A stretch of 64,000 bases of DNA, from the NCBI RefSeq assembly GCF_010725055.1, contig NZ_BJKB01000001.1, positions 62,001 to 126,000 of the forward strand, in the 5' to 3' direction. Under the pieces are notes generated by a model. The model was not told where the DNA came from, made no database searches, and saw only the letters and a list, made by a program, of their open reading frames with translations. Each line of letters starts with the position of its first letter. Position 1 is the stretch's first letter. Below, piece by piece: positions 19,431 to 27,788 of the stretch. The position numbers and the translations under genes are program-made. The DNA comes from Gelidibacter japonicus. GTDB taxonomy: Bacteria > Bacteroidota > Bacteroidia > Flavobacteriales > Flavobacteriaceae.

Positions 19431-19713
19431 ATTCGGGTTTCGAGTTTCCCGCGGTTTCCGCAGATTTTCGCAGATTTTCGCAGAATAAGTAGTTATAAAA
19501 TACATTATCTCCCTTGTGCAACTTCGCGTCTACTTTGTGATCCCTTTGTGCAATAGCTTTTATTTTAAGACACCAAGTTGCCCATCAGGCAGGGGCGGGT
19601 TACACAGATTTCTCGATAGATCATTTTGGCAATAATTTCAAAACCGTCGACTAAAAACAAATAAAACTGCATGGACAGGTTCTTGGTTTATGGGTTCCCG
19701 CGGATTACGTAGA

Positions 19714-19849
19714 TTTCGCAGATGATAACTGATATAAATTAATGGGTCAATACTTCACTAATCCCTAATGCCTCATATTGTTTTGAGCTTCTTGTTTCCC
19801 GCAGATTTCGCGGATTTTCGCAGATGATAACTGATATAAATTAATGGGT
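19714..19849 (+). repeat. 34-nt perfect direct repeat (19714-19747 and 19816-19849)
   Basis: Both copies begin TTTCGCAGATGATAACTG and end AATTAATGGGT. Each is preceded by a diverged TTCCCGC(A/G)GATT word, so the duplicated module is about 52 bases long. A related word, TTCCGCAGATTTTCGCAGAT, recurs at 37731-37750 after rpoD. Confidence 0.85.
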
Positions 19850-19894
19850 TAATTTTCTAATTGAATGTCCCTGATTAGAGTTGACCGTTATTCC

Positions 19895-19943
19895 ATCTTC
19901 AAAATTCAAAATTCAAAATTCAACAATCAACAATCTTCAATCG
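19895..19943 (+). repeat. Heptanucleotide tract, AAATTCA type
   Basis: Seven 7-bp steps in one register: ATCTTCA, AAATTCA three times, ACAATCA, ACAATCT, TCAATCG. The word changes while the 7-bp phase is kept. Confidence 0.8.
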
Positions 19944-20115
19944 TTATTTAAGTGAACCGTCTATTCACTATCCTCTGCTCCCTAATCCCTCTATTTTCTA
20001 TTCTCTATACTCTTGTTTCTCGTTAAATGTTTATCTCAACTTCAATTTCAACTTCAACTTCAATTTCATTCGGGTTAATGTTCAAAGTTATACTGATTTA
20101 TAGTTAGAGTGATTG

Positions 20116-20150
20116 CACTAATCCCTAATCCCTAATCCCTAACCCCTAAT
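20116..20150 (+). repeat. Heptanucleotide tract, CCCTAAT type
   Basis: Five steps: CACTAAT, CCCTAAT twice, CCCTAAC, CCCTAAT. It ends 2 bases from the stop codon of the minus-strand methyltransferase. A shorter three-step version (CACTAAT CCCTAAT GCCTCAT) lies at 19756-19776. Confidence 0.85.
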
Positions 20151-20152
20151 AT

Positions 20153-20878
20153 CTACGTCCGCCTCTTAAACTCACTCAGCAAAATAGCTGTAGCCGTTGC
20201 CACGTTCAAACTTTCCGTCTCTTGATGTTTACTAAAATGCGGAATGCCAATTTTATTCTCAATTAGGGTTTCTATTTCAGAAGAAATCCCGTTGGCCTCA
20301 TTGCCCATTATCAAAATACCTTGTTTTGGCAGGGTGGCCTTATATATGTTTTGGCCATCCATAAATGATCCAAATTTTTGAAGCTTTGAGCTTTTCAAAA
20401 AATCTTCCAAGTCCAGATATGTGACATTCACTCGGGTCAAAGATCCCATTGTCGCCTGAACTACCTTCGGGTTAAAGCAATCTACCGTCGTTTCACTACA
20501 CACCAAATGTTCAATTCCAAACCAATCGCACAACCTGATAATGGTCCCTAAATTTCCCGGATCACGAACGGCATCCAAAGCAAGAATCAATGTATCATTA
20601 GTCACTTTTTTCGCCTCCGGAATTTTAAAAACAGCCACAACATGTTGCGGTGTAGCCAAAGCACTTATTTTTTTGAGATCAGTTTCAGAAACGAGATTAA
20701 ATTTTTCTGGAGGACAGATATAATCAGCGCTCAGAGCGTATATATGATGCGGCTCAAAGGACGACTTTAAAAATTCATCGACCGTTTTTTTACCTTCTAC
20801 GATAAATAACCGATATTTCATTCGGTTTTTCTTTTGTCGCAAACTCGTAATTAATTTGATTTGATTCTTTGTCAACAT
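20153..20878 (-). CDS. SpoU/TrmH-family RNA 2'-O-methyltransferase
   Basis: This SPOUT-class enzyme of 241 residues probably methylates a ribose 2'-OH in rRNA or tRNA. An N-terminal substrate-binding domain (KYRLFIVEGKKTVDEFL) is followed by the SPOUT fold with motif 1 LDAVRDPGNLGTIIRLCDWF, motif 2 LIMGNEANGIS and motif 3 IPHFSKHQETESLNVATATAILL, which contains the conserved SLNV. It is closest to RlmB-type enzymes, but the exact nucleotide cannot be assigned. It is transcribed divergently from tamL. Confidence 0.9.
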   Translation of the reverse strand: MLTKNQIKLITSLRQKKNRMKYRLFIVEGKKTVDEFLKSSFEPHHIYALSADYICPPEKFNLVSETDLKKISALATPQHVVAVFKIPEAKKVTNDTLILALDAVRDPGNLGTIIRLCDWFGIEHLVCSETTVDCFNPKVVQATMGSLTRVNVTYLDLEDFLKSSKLQKFGSFMDGQNIYKATLPKQGILIMGNEANGISSEIETLIENKIGIPHFSKHQETESLNVATATAILLSEFKRRT

Positions 20879-20933
20879 TAAAATGTATTTACTTTTGTTT
20901 CGTTATTAATTCCTATCAACGATCTTTGTAATG

Positions 20934-20966
20934 TTTGTTTTACCACCTATAAAAACAGTAAATTTG
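20934..20966 (+). promoter_or_regulatory. Bacteroidota promoter for tamL (TTTG-N21-TAAATTTG)
   Basis: The -33 TTTG is at 20934-20937 and the -7 TAAATTTG at 20959-20966, with a 21-base spacer inside the usual 17-23 range. It ends 29 bases before the proposed start codon. Confidence 0.55.
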
Positions 20967-20995
20967 AGCCCATCAATACTTATGTCAATTTCCAC

Positions 20996-23530
20996 TTGAA
21001 AGTTAAGGTAGCAAAAATATCACTTATTATGGCAATATTAATATTGCTATCCTCATGTAATGCCGTAAAACGTGTTCACAAAGGTGAACATTTGCTCATG
21101 GACAATACGGTTTATGTCAACGACAAAAAAAATAACACGGATGCCCTCAACAGCTTATTGTTTCAAAAACCAAATGGCAAATTTCCATTGTTTGGAATCC
21201 CAATACGACTCCATATTTACAATCTGGCACGACCAAATATTGATTCCATCTTAAACGCAAAATATAGGAACCCCGAAAAACCAAAAACCGCTCTCAAAAA
21301 CTTCATTTCACTTAAACAATATGAAGCGCTCATCAGCTCAAAAAAGGACTTCAATACTTGGCTAAAAAAGACTGGAGAACCTCCCGTCACCATCGATTTT
21401 CTAAAAACCCAAAAATCAGCCACCAATCTTAAAACCTACTATTACAAAAACGGTTGGTTCAATGCAGATGTGTCATACAAAATTGATACAATAGATGCGC
21501 AAAGAGCAAAAATGAACTATTATATAACCACGGGAACTCCTTATTTTATGGATTCTATCCGTACCAGGATAGCGTCTCCCGTTATCGATACGTTATATCA
21601 AAGTCTTAAAAAAAATTCGTTGTTGGTAAAAGGCGAGCAGTTTAAGGAAGAGAACTTGACCAATGAGCGCGAACGTTTAACTACAGAATTACGGAACTCT
21701 GGATTGTATCATTTTGCCCAAGATTATATCACCTTCGAAATTGACACCATTAATACCAACAAAAAAGTAAACACCGATCTAATTATCCAAAATCGGATCA
21801 TCAGATATGACGATTCAATTCAGGTCAGGCCATTTAAGATTTACAAAATAAAGGATGTCAATATCTTTACGGATGATACCTATCAAAACAAAAACCTCAT
21901 CCCAACCGATACCATAAATTATAAAGGCTTTAATATTTATAGCTACGGAAAATCAAAGTATAGGGCAAAAGCATTAACAGACGCCATTTTCATTACAAAA
22001 GGTGATATTTTCAAAGACATTAACCGCACGCGGACCTACCGTTATTTGAGTGAATTACGGACTTTTAAATATCCAAATGTGGAATATGTGGAACATGTTG
22101 AAGACACGACCTTGACCACTAATATTTATTTGATCCCCAAGAAAAAATTTGGACTGAATTTCAATGCGGAAGTCTCTCAGAGCAATATACAAACCATAGG
22201 GTTAGGTTTTAGCGGCGGACTCCTGATCAGAAATGTATTTAGGGGCGCTGAAACTTTAGAGGTTTCAGGTCTTGCTGCTATTGGCTCTTCAAGAGAATCC
22301 GGAAGTAAAAATGACGCCTTTTTCGATATTACTGAAGTGGGCGCCACGGTCAAGCTTACCATACCCCGTTTATTTTTTCCATTAAACACCGATAAGGTCA
22401 TTCCAAAATACATGTCGCCAAGTACTAGGATTAGTGCTGCCGCTACAAGTCAGCGCAATATAGGATTGGACAAGCAAACCTTTACAGGAAATCTGAGCTA
22501 CAATTGGTACCCCAATACAAAAGTGACCAACACTCTTGACCTCTTCAATGCTCAATACGTAAAAAACCTGAATGCCGATAACTATTTTGGAGTGTACCAG
22601 AATTCATATAATAGCCTTAACAGTATTGCAAGAAACATTAATTACATTGGAAATACGGACGAATTAACCATTCCCGATGGCGCCGATCAATTTATAGCCG
22701 ATGTTCTAAACAACAACACCAGCTTGGTCCCAACAGATCCCAATTACAAAAATGTCAGCAATATTGATCAACGGAAAACAAGATTGACCGAAAACAACCT
22801 TATCATTTCTTCAAGTTTCAACTACGTGAAAACCCGACGGGAAAGTATTTTTGACAACGACTTCTCCACCATTCGATTTCGTGTGGAGTTTGCGGGAAAT
22901 ATCCTAGCCAGTATTTCAAAATTAACCGGGGAGAAAAAAAATGCGAATGGACGTTATGATATTTTCGGGGTGGCTTACTCACAATATTCAAAGGCAGAAG
23001 TAGATTATGTCAAATATTGGGATTTAGGAAAGAAGAATGTTTTCGCGGTAAGGAGTTATGTTGGAATTGCCGTGCCTTATGGCAACTCCGACAACATTCC
23101 GTTTTCCAAAAGTTTCTTTGGTGGCGGCCCTAATGACAATCGGGCGTGGACGGCCTATAACCTTGGCCCTGGAAGCACCAAGTCGACCAACGAATTCAAT
23201 GAAGCTAACTTTAAACTCCACTTTAGCGCCGAACAACGTTTTAATCTTTTTGGATCATTATATGGTGCCTTTTTTGTGGACGCTGGCAATATCTGGAACG
23301 TTTTTGACAATGTTACAGATCCAACCCAGACCTTCAACAATTTGAGTTCTTTAAAGGATATAGCCGTAGGTTCAGGTTTTGGTTTGCGATATGATTTCAG
23401 CTTTTTTGTACTTCGTTTAGATGTCGGCTTTAAAACCTATGATCCATCCTACAACTTAGGAAATCGATGGTTTAAGGATTATAACTTTGGAAATGCCGTT
23501 TACAATATTGGTATCAACTATCCATTTTAA
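20996..23530 (+). CDS. tamL: TamL, lipoprotein Omp85 (translocation and assembly module)
   Basis: This BamA/TamA-family outer-membrane assembly protein has 844 residues, with the Bacteroidota variant in which the N-terminus is a lipoprotein signal (ILILLSSC, Cys21). POTRA-like segments occupy about residues 30-370. The barrel follows, with the Omp85 segment FGLNFNAEVSQSNIQTIGLGFSGGLLIRN near 385, the conserved PYGNSDNIPFSKSFFGGGPNDNRAW loop around 690-715 (the surface lid motif), and the closing strand YNIGINYPF. The start is a TTG. It is favoured because it gives a complete lipoprotein signal just after a good promoter. An ATG eleven codons later would remove the charged n-region. Confidence 0.88.
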   Translation: MKVKVAKISLIMAILILLSSCNAVKRVHKGEHLLMDNTVYVNDKKNNTDALNSLLFQKPNGKFPLFGIPIRLHIYNLARPNIDSILNAKYRNPEKPKTALKNFISLKQYEALISSKKDFNTWLKKTGEPPVTIDFLKTQKSATNLKTYYYKNGWFNADVSYKIDTIDAQRAKMNYYITTGTPYFMDSIRTRIASPVIDTLYQSLKKNSLLVKGEQFKEENLTNERERLTTELRNSGLYHFAQDYITFEIDTINTNKKVNTDLIIQNRIIRYDDSIQVRPFKIYKIKDVNIFTDDTYQNKNLIPTDTINYKGFNIYSYGKSKYRAKALTDAIFITKGDIFKDINRTRTYRYLSELRTFKYPNVEYVEHVEDTTLTTNIYLIPKKKFGLNFNAEVSQSNIQTIGLGFSGGLLIRNVFRGAETLEVSGLAAIGSSRESGSKNDAFFDITEVGATVKLTIPRLFFPLNTDKVIPKYMSPSTRISAAATSQRNIGLDKQTFTGNLSYNWYPNTKVTNTLDLFNAQYVKNLNADNYFGVYQNSYNSLNSIARNINYIGNTDELTIPDGADQFIADVLNNNTSLVPTDPNYKNVSNIDQRKTRLTENNLIISSSFNYVKTRRESIFDNDFSTIRFRVEFAGNILASISKLTGEKKNANGRYDIFGVAYSQYSKAEVDYVKYWDLGKKNVFAVRSYVGIAVPYGNSDNIPFSKSFFGGGPNDNRAWTAYNLGPGSTKSTNEFNEANFKLHFSAEQRFNLFGSLYGAFFVDAGNIWNVFDNVTDPTQTFNNLSSLKDIAVGSGFGLRYDFSFFVLRLDVGFKTYDPSYNLGNRWFKDYNFGNAVYNIGINYPF

Positions 23531-23707
23531 GCCAGGGATACCATCTCATTACGCCAATCAGCCAAAAATTTGATTTACACCAAATCACTGAGACCATTTT
23601 ATGACGATATTTGAGATAAGCCAATATACTACAAGGTTATCGTGGCAAACACATCCATTGTTCACAAAAAACAATATGGCCAAACCCTTATTTTGCTTTA
23701 ATTTCAT

Positions 23708-23716
23708 TATTTTTGA
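23708..23716 (+). promoter_or_regulatory. Possible -7 box (TATTTTTGA) for fbaA
   Basis: TAnnTTTG match 26 bases before the fbaA ATG, but the base after G is A rather than a pyrimidine and no clear -33 box is in range. Confidence 0.35.
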
Positions 23717-23741
23717 AACTAATTATAACAATAAAATCATT

Positions 23742-24809
23742 ATGAGTCACAACATAAAACCAGGTGTTGCTACCGGCAAAGAGGTGCAAGCTATTTTTAA
23801 ACTCGCAAAAGAAAAAAAATTCGCATTACCAGCAGTCAACGTCATAGGATCTAACACGATCAATGGAGTATTGGAAACTGCAGCAAAGCTAAACGCTCCG
23901 GTAATCATCCAGTTTTCCAATGGAGGTGCTGTTTTCAATGCAGGGAAAGGCTTGAGCAATGACGGTCAAAAAGCAGCCATAGCAGGTGCAATTGCGGGTG
24001 CAAAACACGTACACCACATGGCTGAAGCTTATGGCGTTCCGGTAATATTGCACACGGACCATTGTGCGAAAAAATTATTGCCTTGGATTGATGGACTATT
24101 GGATGCCAGTGAAAAACATTTTAAGGAAACCGGCAAACCACTCTATAGTTCACATATGATCGATCTATCAGAAGAGCCACTTGAAGAAAACATCCAAATC
24201 TGCAAGGACTATTTGAAACGCATGAGCAAAATGGGAATGACCCTTGAAATTGAATTGGGGATTACTGGCGGCGAAGAAGATGGGGTGGACAATACCGATG
24301 TGGACGATTCAAAACTCTACACGCAACCTTCAGACGTGGCTTATGCCTATGAAGAATTAAGCAAGGTAAGCGATCAATTTACCATTGCGGCAGCTTTTGG
24401 AAACGTACATGGGGTCTATAAGCCAGGAAACGTCAAATTAACGCCGAAAATCCTTAAGAATTCTCAGGAATTTTTATCCAAGAAACATAATCTACCGCAC
24501 AACCATATCGATTTTGTATTCCATGGTGGATCAGGATCAAGCGTTGAAGAAATAAGAGAAGCTATTGGTTATGGGGTGATCAAAATGAATATTGACACCG
24601 ACATGCAATTTGCGTTCATGGGTGGTATTCGTGATTATTTCAAGCAAAATGAAGCTTATTTACAAACTCAAATTGGAAGTCCTGACGGAGAGGATTCGCC
24701 AAACAAAAAGTACTATGATCCTCGTGTATGGTTGAGAAAAGGTGAAGAAACCTTTGTTGAAAGATTGAAAAAGGCGTTTGAAGATTTAAATAACGTAAAT
24801 ACTTTATAG
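23742..24809 (+). CDS. fbaA: Class II fructose-1,6-bisphosphate aldolase
   Basis: This zinc-dependent aldolase of glycolysis and gluconeogenesis cleaves fructose-1,6-bisphosphate to DHAP and glyceraldehyde-3-phosphate. I start it at 23742 (MSHNIKPGVATGKEV, 355 residues), the normal length. The frame is open for 47 more codons upstream, but that stretch has no family similarity. Metal and active-site motifs: ILHTDHCAKKLLPW, the Zn His in AAFGNVHGVYKPG, and DFVFHGGSGSS for phosphate binding. The C-terminal codons EDLNNVNTL-stop form the first part of the 153-bp tandem array that fills the gap to accD. Confidence 0.95.
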   Translation: MSHNIKPGVATGKEVQAIFKLAKEKKFALPAVNVIGSNTINGVLETAAKLNAPVIIQFSNGGAVFNAGKGLSNDGQKAAIAGAIAGAKHVHHMAEAYGVPVILHTDHCAKKLLPWIDGLLDASEKHFKETGKPLYSSHMIDLSEEPLEENIQICKDYLKRMSKMGMTLEIELGITGGEEDGVDNTDVDDSKLYTQPSDVAYAYEELSKVSDQFTIAAAFGNVHGVYKPGNVKLTPKILKNSQEFLSKKHNLPHNHIDFVFHGGSGSSVEEIREAIGYGVIKMNIDTDMQFAFMGGIRDYFKQNEAYLQTQIGSPDGEDSPNKKYYDPRVWLRKGEETFVERLKKAFEDLNNVNTL

Positions 24810-25792
24810 TTTTGCGGAGAATTGTTGGAGCGTCGTTTTTCCAATAAGTAGGAGATAATTATATGAATAGCTCGAAATAATTATAAAATAGCATATAATA
24901 ATAAGATTCCTGCCTTCGCAGGAATGAGGTTTGAAGATTTAAATAACGTAAATACTTTATAGTTTTGCGGAGAATTGTTGGAGCGTTATTTTTCCAATAA
25001 GTAGGAGATAATTATAAAAATAGATCGAAATAATTATAAGATAGCATATAATTATAAGATTCCTGCTTGCGCAGGAATGAGGTTTGAGGTTTTAAATAAC
25101 GTAAATACTTTATAGTTTTACGGAGGATTGTTGGAGCGTTAATTTTCCAATAATTAGGAGATAATTATAAAAATAGATCGAAATAATTATAAGATAGCAA
25201 ATAATAATAAGATTCCTGCCTTCGCAGGAATGAGGTTTGAAGATTTAAATAACGTAAATACTTTATAGTTTTGCAGAGAATTGTTGGAGCGTTATTTTTC
25301 CAATAAGTAGGAGATAATTATAAAAATAGATCGAAATAATTATAAGATTCCTGCCTGCGCAGGAATAAGGTTTGAAGATTTAAATAACGTAAATACTTTA
25401 TAGTTTTGCAGAAGATTGTTGGAACGTAATTTTTCCAATAATTAGGAGATAATTATATGAATAGATCGAAATAATTATAAGATTCCTGCCTGCGCAGGAA
25501 TGAGGTTTGAAGATTTAAATAACGTAAATACTTTATAGTTTTACGGAGGATTGTTGGAGCGTTATTTTTCCAATAAGTAGGAGATAATTATAAAAATAGA
25601 TCGAAATAATTATAAGATTCCTGCCTGCGCAGGAATGAGGTTTGAAGATTTAAATAACGTAAATACTTTATAGTTTTGCAGAAGATTGTTGGAACGTAAT
25701 TTTTCCAATAATTAGGAGATAATTATATGAATAGCTCGAAATAATTATAAGATAGCATATAATAATAAGATTCCTGCCTTCGCAGGAATGAG
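24776..25792 (+). repeat. Seven-copy 135/153-bp tandem array spanning the fbaA stop codon
   Basis: Units begin with GTTTGAAGATTTAAAT at 24776, 24929, 25082, 25235, 25370, 25505 and 25640, giving lengths 153, 153, 153, 135, 135, 135, 153. A partial eighth copy at 25793 runs into the accD promoter. The 18-base difference is the segment ATAGCATATAATAATAAG, or a variant of it. Each unit holds (1) a copy of the last ten fbaA codons and stop, (2) a TAGTTTTG(C) promoter-like box (TAGTTTTAC in units 3 and 6), (3) a stem TTGTTGGA/TCCAATAA, (4) paired ATAATTAT words, (5) a perfect hairpin ATTCCTGC-N4-GCAGGAAT. Hairpins start at 24906, 25059, 25212, 25347, 25482, 25617 and 25770. Confidence 0.95.
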
Positions 25793-25823
25793 GTTTGAAG
25801 ATTTAAATAACGTAAATACTTTA

Positions 25824-25832
25824 TATCTTTGC
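25824..25832 (+). promoter_or_regulatory. -7 box (TATCTTTGC) for accD
   Basis: Exact TAnnTTTGY match 77 bases before the accD ATG. It sits at the point where the last partial copy of the tandem array diverges: the array has CTTTATAGTTTTGC, this copy has CTTTATATCTTTGCC. Confidence 0.5.
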
Positions 25833-25873
25833 CTAATATAAAACTAACTTTCGATTACTTTTTTGAAACTCAA

Positions 25874-25908
25874 AAATCGTAAATCGTAAATCTAAAATCA
25901 TAAATCAA
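25874..25908 (+). repeat. Heptanucleotide tract, AAATCGT type, abutting the accD start
   Basis: Five steps in register: AAATCGT twice, AAATCTA, AAATCAT, AAATCAA. It ends one base before the accD ATG, so it occupies the ribosome-binding region. No purine-rich Shine-Dalgarno is present. Confidence 0.8.
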
Positions 25909-25909
25909 T

Positions 25910-26767
25910 ATGTCTTGGTTTAAAAGAAAAACAAAAGGAATCACCACTACTACGGAGGAGAAAAAAGACACGCCTAAGGGCTTGTGGTATAAATCTCCAA
26001 CGGGTAAAATTATTGATACTGATGAACTTGAGAAGAACTTTTTTGTTAGCCCAGAAGACGGATACCACGTAAGAATTGGCAGCAAGGAGTATTTTCAGAT
26101 TCTATTTGACGACAACAAATTTAAGGAATTGGATGCCAATTTATCTTCCAAAGACCCCTTAAAATTTGTGGACACCAAGCCCTATCCGGACCGGTTAAAG
26201 GCCGCTGAAGATAAAACCAAACTTAAAGATGCCGTGCGCTGTGCCGTTGGAAAATCCAAAGGAAAAAACATCGTTGTGGCCTGTATGGACTTTGCTTTTA
26301 TTGGTGGCTCCATGGGTAGCGTGGTTGGCGAAAAGATTGCACGTGCAGGCGAATATGCCTTAAAGAAAAAATTACCTTTTGTCATCATTTCCAAATCGGG
26401 TGGTGCCAGAATGCAGGAAGCTGCTTTATCGTTGATGCAATTGGCCAAAACTTCGGCCAAACTCGCTCAATTGGCCGATGCAGGTATTCCGTATATTTCT
26501 TTATGTACAGATCCAACCACGGGTGGTACAACCGCCTCTTTTGCCATGTTGGGCGATATCAATATCAGTGAACCTGGCGCTTTGATTGGGTTTGCCGGAC
26601 CGCGTGTGGTAAGAGATACTACCGGACAGGAGTTGCCCGAAAACTTCCAAACTGCCGAGTTTTTATTGGAACACGGCTTCTTGGATTTTATTACGGAGCG
26701 TAAGGATTTGAAGAATAAAATCAATCAGTATATCGACTTGATTACCAATCAGCCGTTGCGGGTATAA
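25910..26767 (+). CDS. accD: Acetyl-CoA carboxylase carboxyltransferase subunit beta, without zinc-ribbon cysteines
   Basis: This is the beta half of the carboxyltransferase that moves the carboxyl group from biotin to acetyl-CoA, the first step of fatty acid synthesis; 285 residues. The crotonase-like core is intact ([60 protein letters not shown]). In the N-terminal zinc-ribbon region the family usually has two Cys-X2-Cys pairs. Here the matching stretches read [10 protein letters not shown] and FVSPEDGYH, with no cysteine in the first 95 residues. The sequence remains collinear otherwise, so the fold may persist without zinc. A bidirectional terminator follows. Confidence 0.95.
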   Translation: MSWFKRKTKGITTTTEEKKDTPKGLWYKSPTGKIIDTDELEKNFFVSPEDGYHVRIGSKEYFQILFDDNKFKELDANLSSKDPLKFVDTKPYPDRLKAAEDKTKLKDAVRCAVGKSKGKNIVVACMDFAFIGGSMGSVVGEKIARAGEYALKKKLPFVIISKSGGARMQEAALSLMQLAKTSAKLAQLADAGIPYISLCTDPTTGGTTASFAMLGDINISEPGALIGFAGPRVVRDTTGQELPENFQTAEFLLEHGFLDFITERKDLKNKINQYIDLITNQPLRV

Positions 26768-26773
26768 AACAAA

Positions 26774-26802
26774 AAAGTGAGCCAATTGGCTCACTTTCTT
26801 TT
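26774..26802. terminator. Bidirectional terminator between accD and the lipoprotein gene
   Basis: A perfect 10-bp stem (26774-26783 with 26788-26797, loop AATT) has a T-rich run on both sides and sits between convergent genes. Confidence 0.85.
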
Positions 26803-26815
26803 TATAGTTTGGAAC

Positions 26816-27664
26816 TCAATTTAAAGTTATGTCCACTACCGTTCCATTGTTAAAAGTAAATGTGGCTTGATTATTACAATTGCCATCACCATAGTCAAAT
26901 ACACCGCCAAAATTGGCACGTTGCACAGCTACGCTTCCACTGACAAAGTAATAACAAATCACTTCTCTTCGCAACGGAATGACTACGTCGTAGGTATACC
27001 TATTGCCATTGGCAAACGTCGTGTTCCACTTACCGGTGACTTCAAACACGTTGTCACTCCATAGTCCACTACCGAAACCTTCGATCCATTCTCGAACCTT
27101 TTCGCCCTTTCTGCTTGCTTGTGCCCCATTAGGCCATATTAAGGTCAGGTCTAAGGTATGTGTAAATTGTGGGTTACCATTCTGGTTGGATCGTTGTTTC
27201 ATGATGGTTTCGTTGCCAAGAATGTTTTTGGCATCCAGATAAAAATCCACCAATTCATAACTGATACTTACTTGTTGCGCCTCTGGATTTCTTTCGTATG
27301 TAAACACAATTTGTCCTTTAAGCAGATGGTCTCGTACCATACAACCTTCGTTGCCAAAATCCATGGTCACTTGTCGGTAGCCCTTATCCATGACCATTGT
27401 TATGTTCACACAATCCGGAATAGATCGCTGTTGCGGCAATCTGGCGGATACTTCCGCCTCCTGATATTCATAAGACTCGATGATCAAATCGCCCAAAAAA
27501 CCTTCTGCTTCATCAATCTCTGACGATTTTGTGAGTTCTGTAGTGCCTTGCTCTTCTGAGGTCATCTTATCAGTCTCTTCATTACTGCAGTTTGTAAAAG
27601 TCAGCCCAAAAACCACAAGGACCAACATCCACTTTACAGTTTGTTGATTAAGTTTTTTCATCAT
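26816..27664 (-). CDS. Predicted lipoprotein of unknown function
   Basis: I do not recognise a family. The product is about 283 residues. A lipoprotein signal (WMLVLVVFGLTFTNC) places the lipidated Cys near residue 26, followed by SNEETDK, consistent with outer-membrane localisation. The mature part is rich in beta-strand-like, alternating hydrophobic segments (NITMVMDKGYRQVTMDFG, GQIVFTYERN, VFEVTGKWNTTFANGNRYTYDV), as in small beta-sandwich lipoproteins. The start at 27664 (or the next Met at 27661) is chosen because the longer frame from 27700 would put 12 extra residues before the signal peptide. It is transcribed alone, convergent with accD. Confidence 0.7.
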   Translation of the reverse strand: MMKKLNQQTVKWMLVLVVFGLTFTNCSNEETDKMTSEEQGTTELTKSSEIDEAEGFLGDLIIESYEYQEAEVSARLPQQRSIPDCVNITMVMDKGYRQVTMDFGNEGCMVRDHLLKGQIVFTYERNPEAQQVSISYELVDFYLDAKNILGNETIMKQRSNQNGNPQFTHTLDLTLIWPNGAQASRKGEKVREWIEGFGSGLWSDNVFEVTGKWNTTFANGNRYTYDVVIPLRREVICYYFVSGSVAVQRANFGGVFDYGDGNCNNQATFTFNNGTVVDITLN

Positions 27665-27788
27665 TATATTTTTTAATGTTAATATAATGTTAAGACGCAA
27701 ATGGATGGAGATGGTTTAATATCCACAGAAACATTTAACAGGAATCTCCTTTACAAAAAACAATCTATTGTGTAAAAGTCGATGGGTT

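Larger units (their letters stand above)
19431..20152 (+). other. Repeat-rich intergenic region between porT and the RNA methyltransferase
   Basis: This 722-base stretch has no ORF worth keeping. It is a mosaic of short-word repeats: CGCAGATTTT in 10-bp steps near 19460-19484, a 34-nt direct repeat (19714 and 19816), AAATTCA heptads (19895-19943), 6-bp TTCAAC/TTCAAT steps (about 20039-20070) and CCCTAAT heptads ending 2 bases before the methyltransferase stop codon. Confidence 0.7.

Noticed and set aside
23601-23741. 47-codon N-terminal extension of fbaA
   Set aside because: It has no resemblance to class II aldolases and overlaps the likely promoter. The ATG at 23742 gives the normal length.
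24906-25789. ATTCCTGC hairpins as transcription terminators for fbaA
   Set aside because: The stems are perfect but followed by GAGG or AAGG rather than a T-run, and they recur seven times.
24776-25835. The fbaA-accD array as a CRISPR
   Set aside because: Units are 135/153 bp and nearly identical throughout. There are no variable spacers and no cas genes.
25870-26085. 71-residue minus-strand ORF over the accD start
   Set aside because: It is a shadow of accD, extended by the stop-free AAATCGT heptads.
27003-27523. Plus-strand ORFs (79 and 121 residues) opposite the lipoprotein gene
   Set aside because: They overlap each other and the lipoprotein gene, whose signal peptide and terminator give better support.
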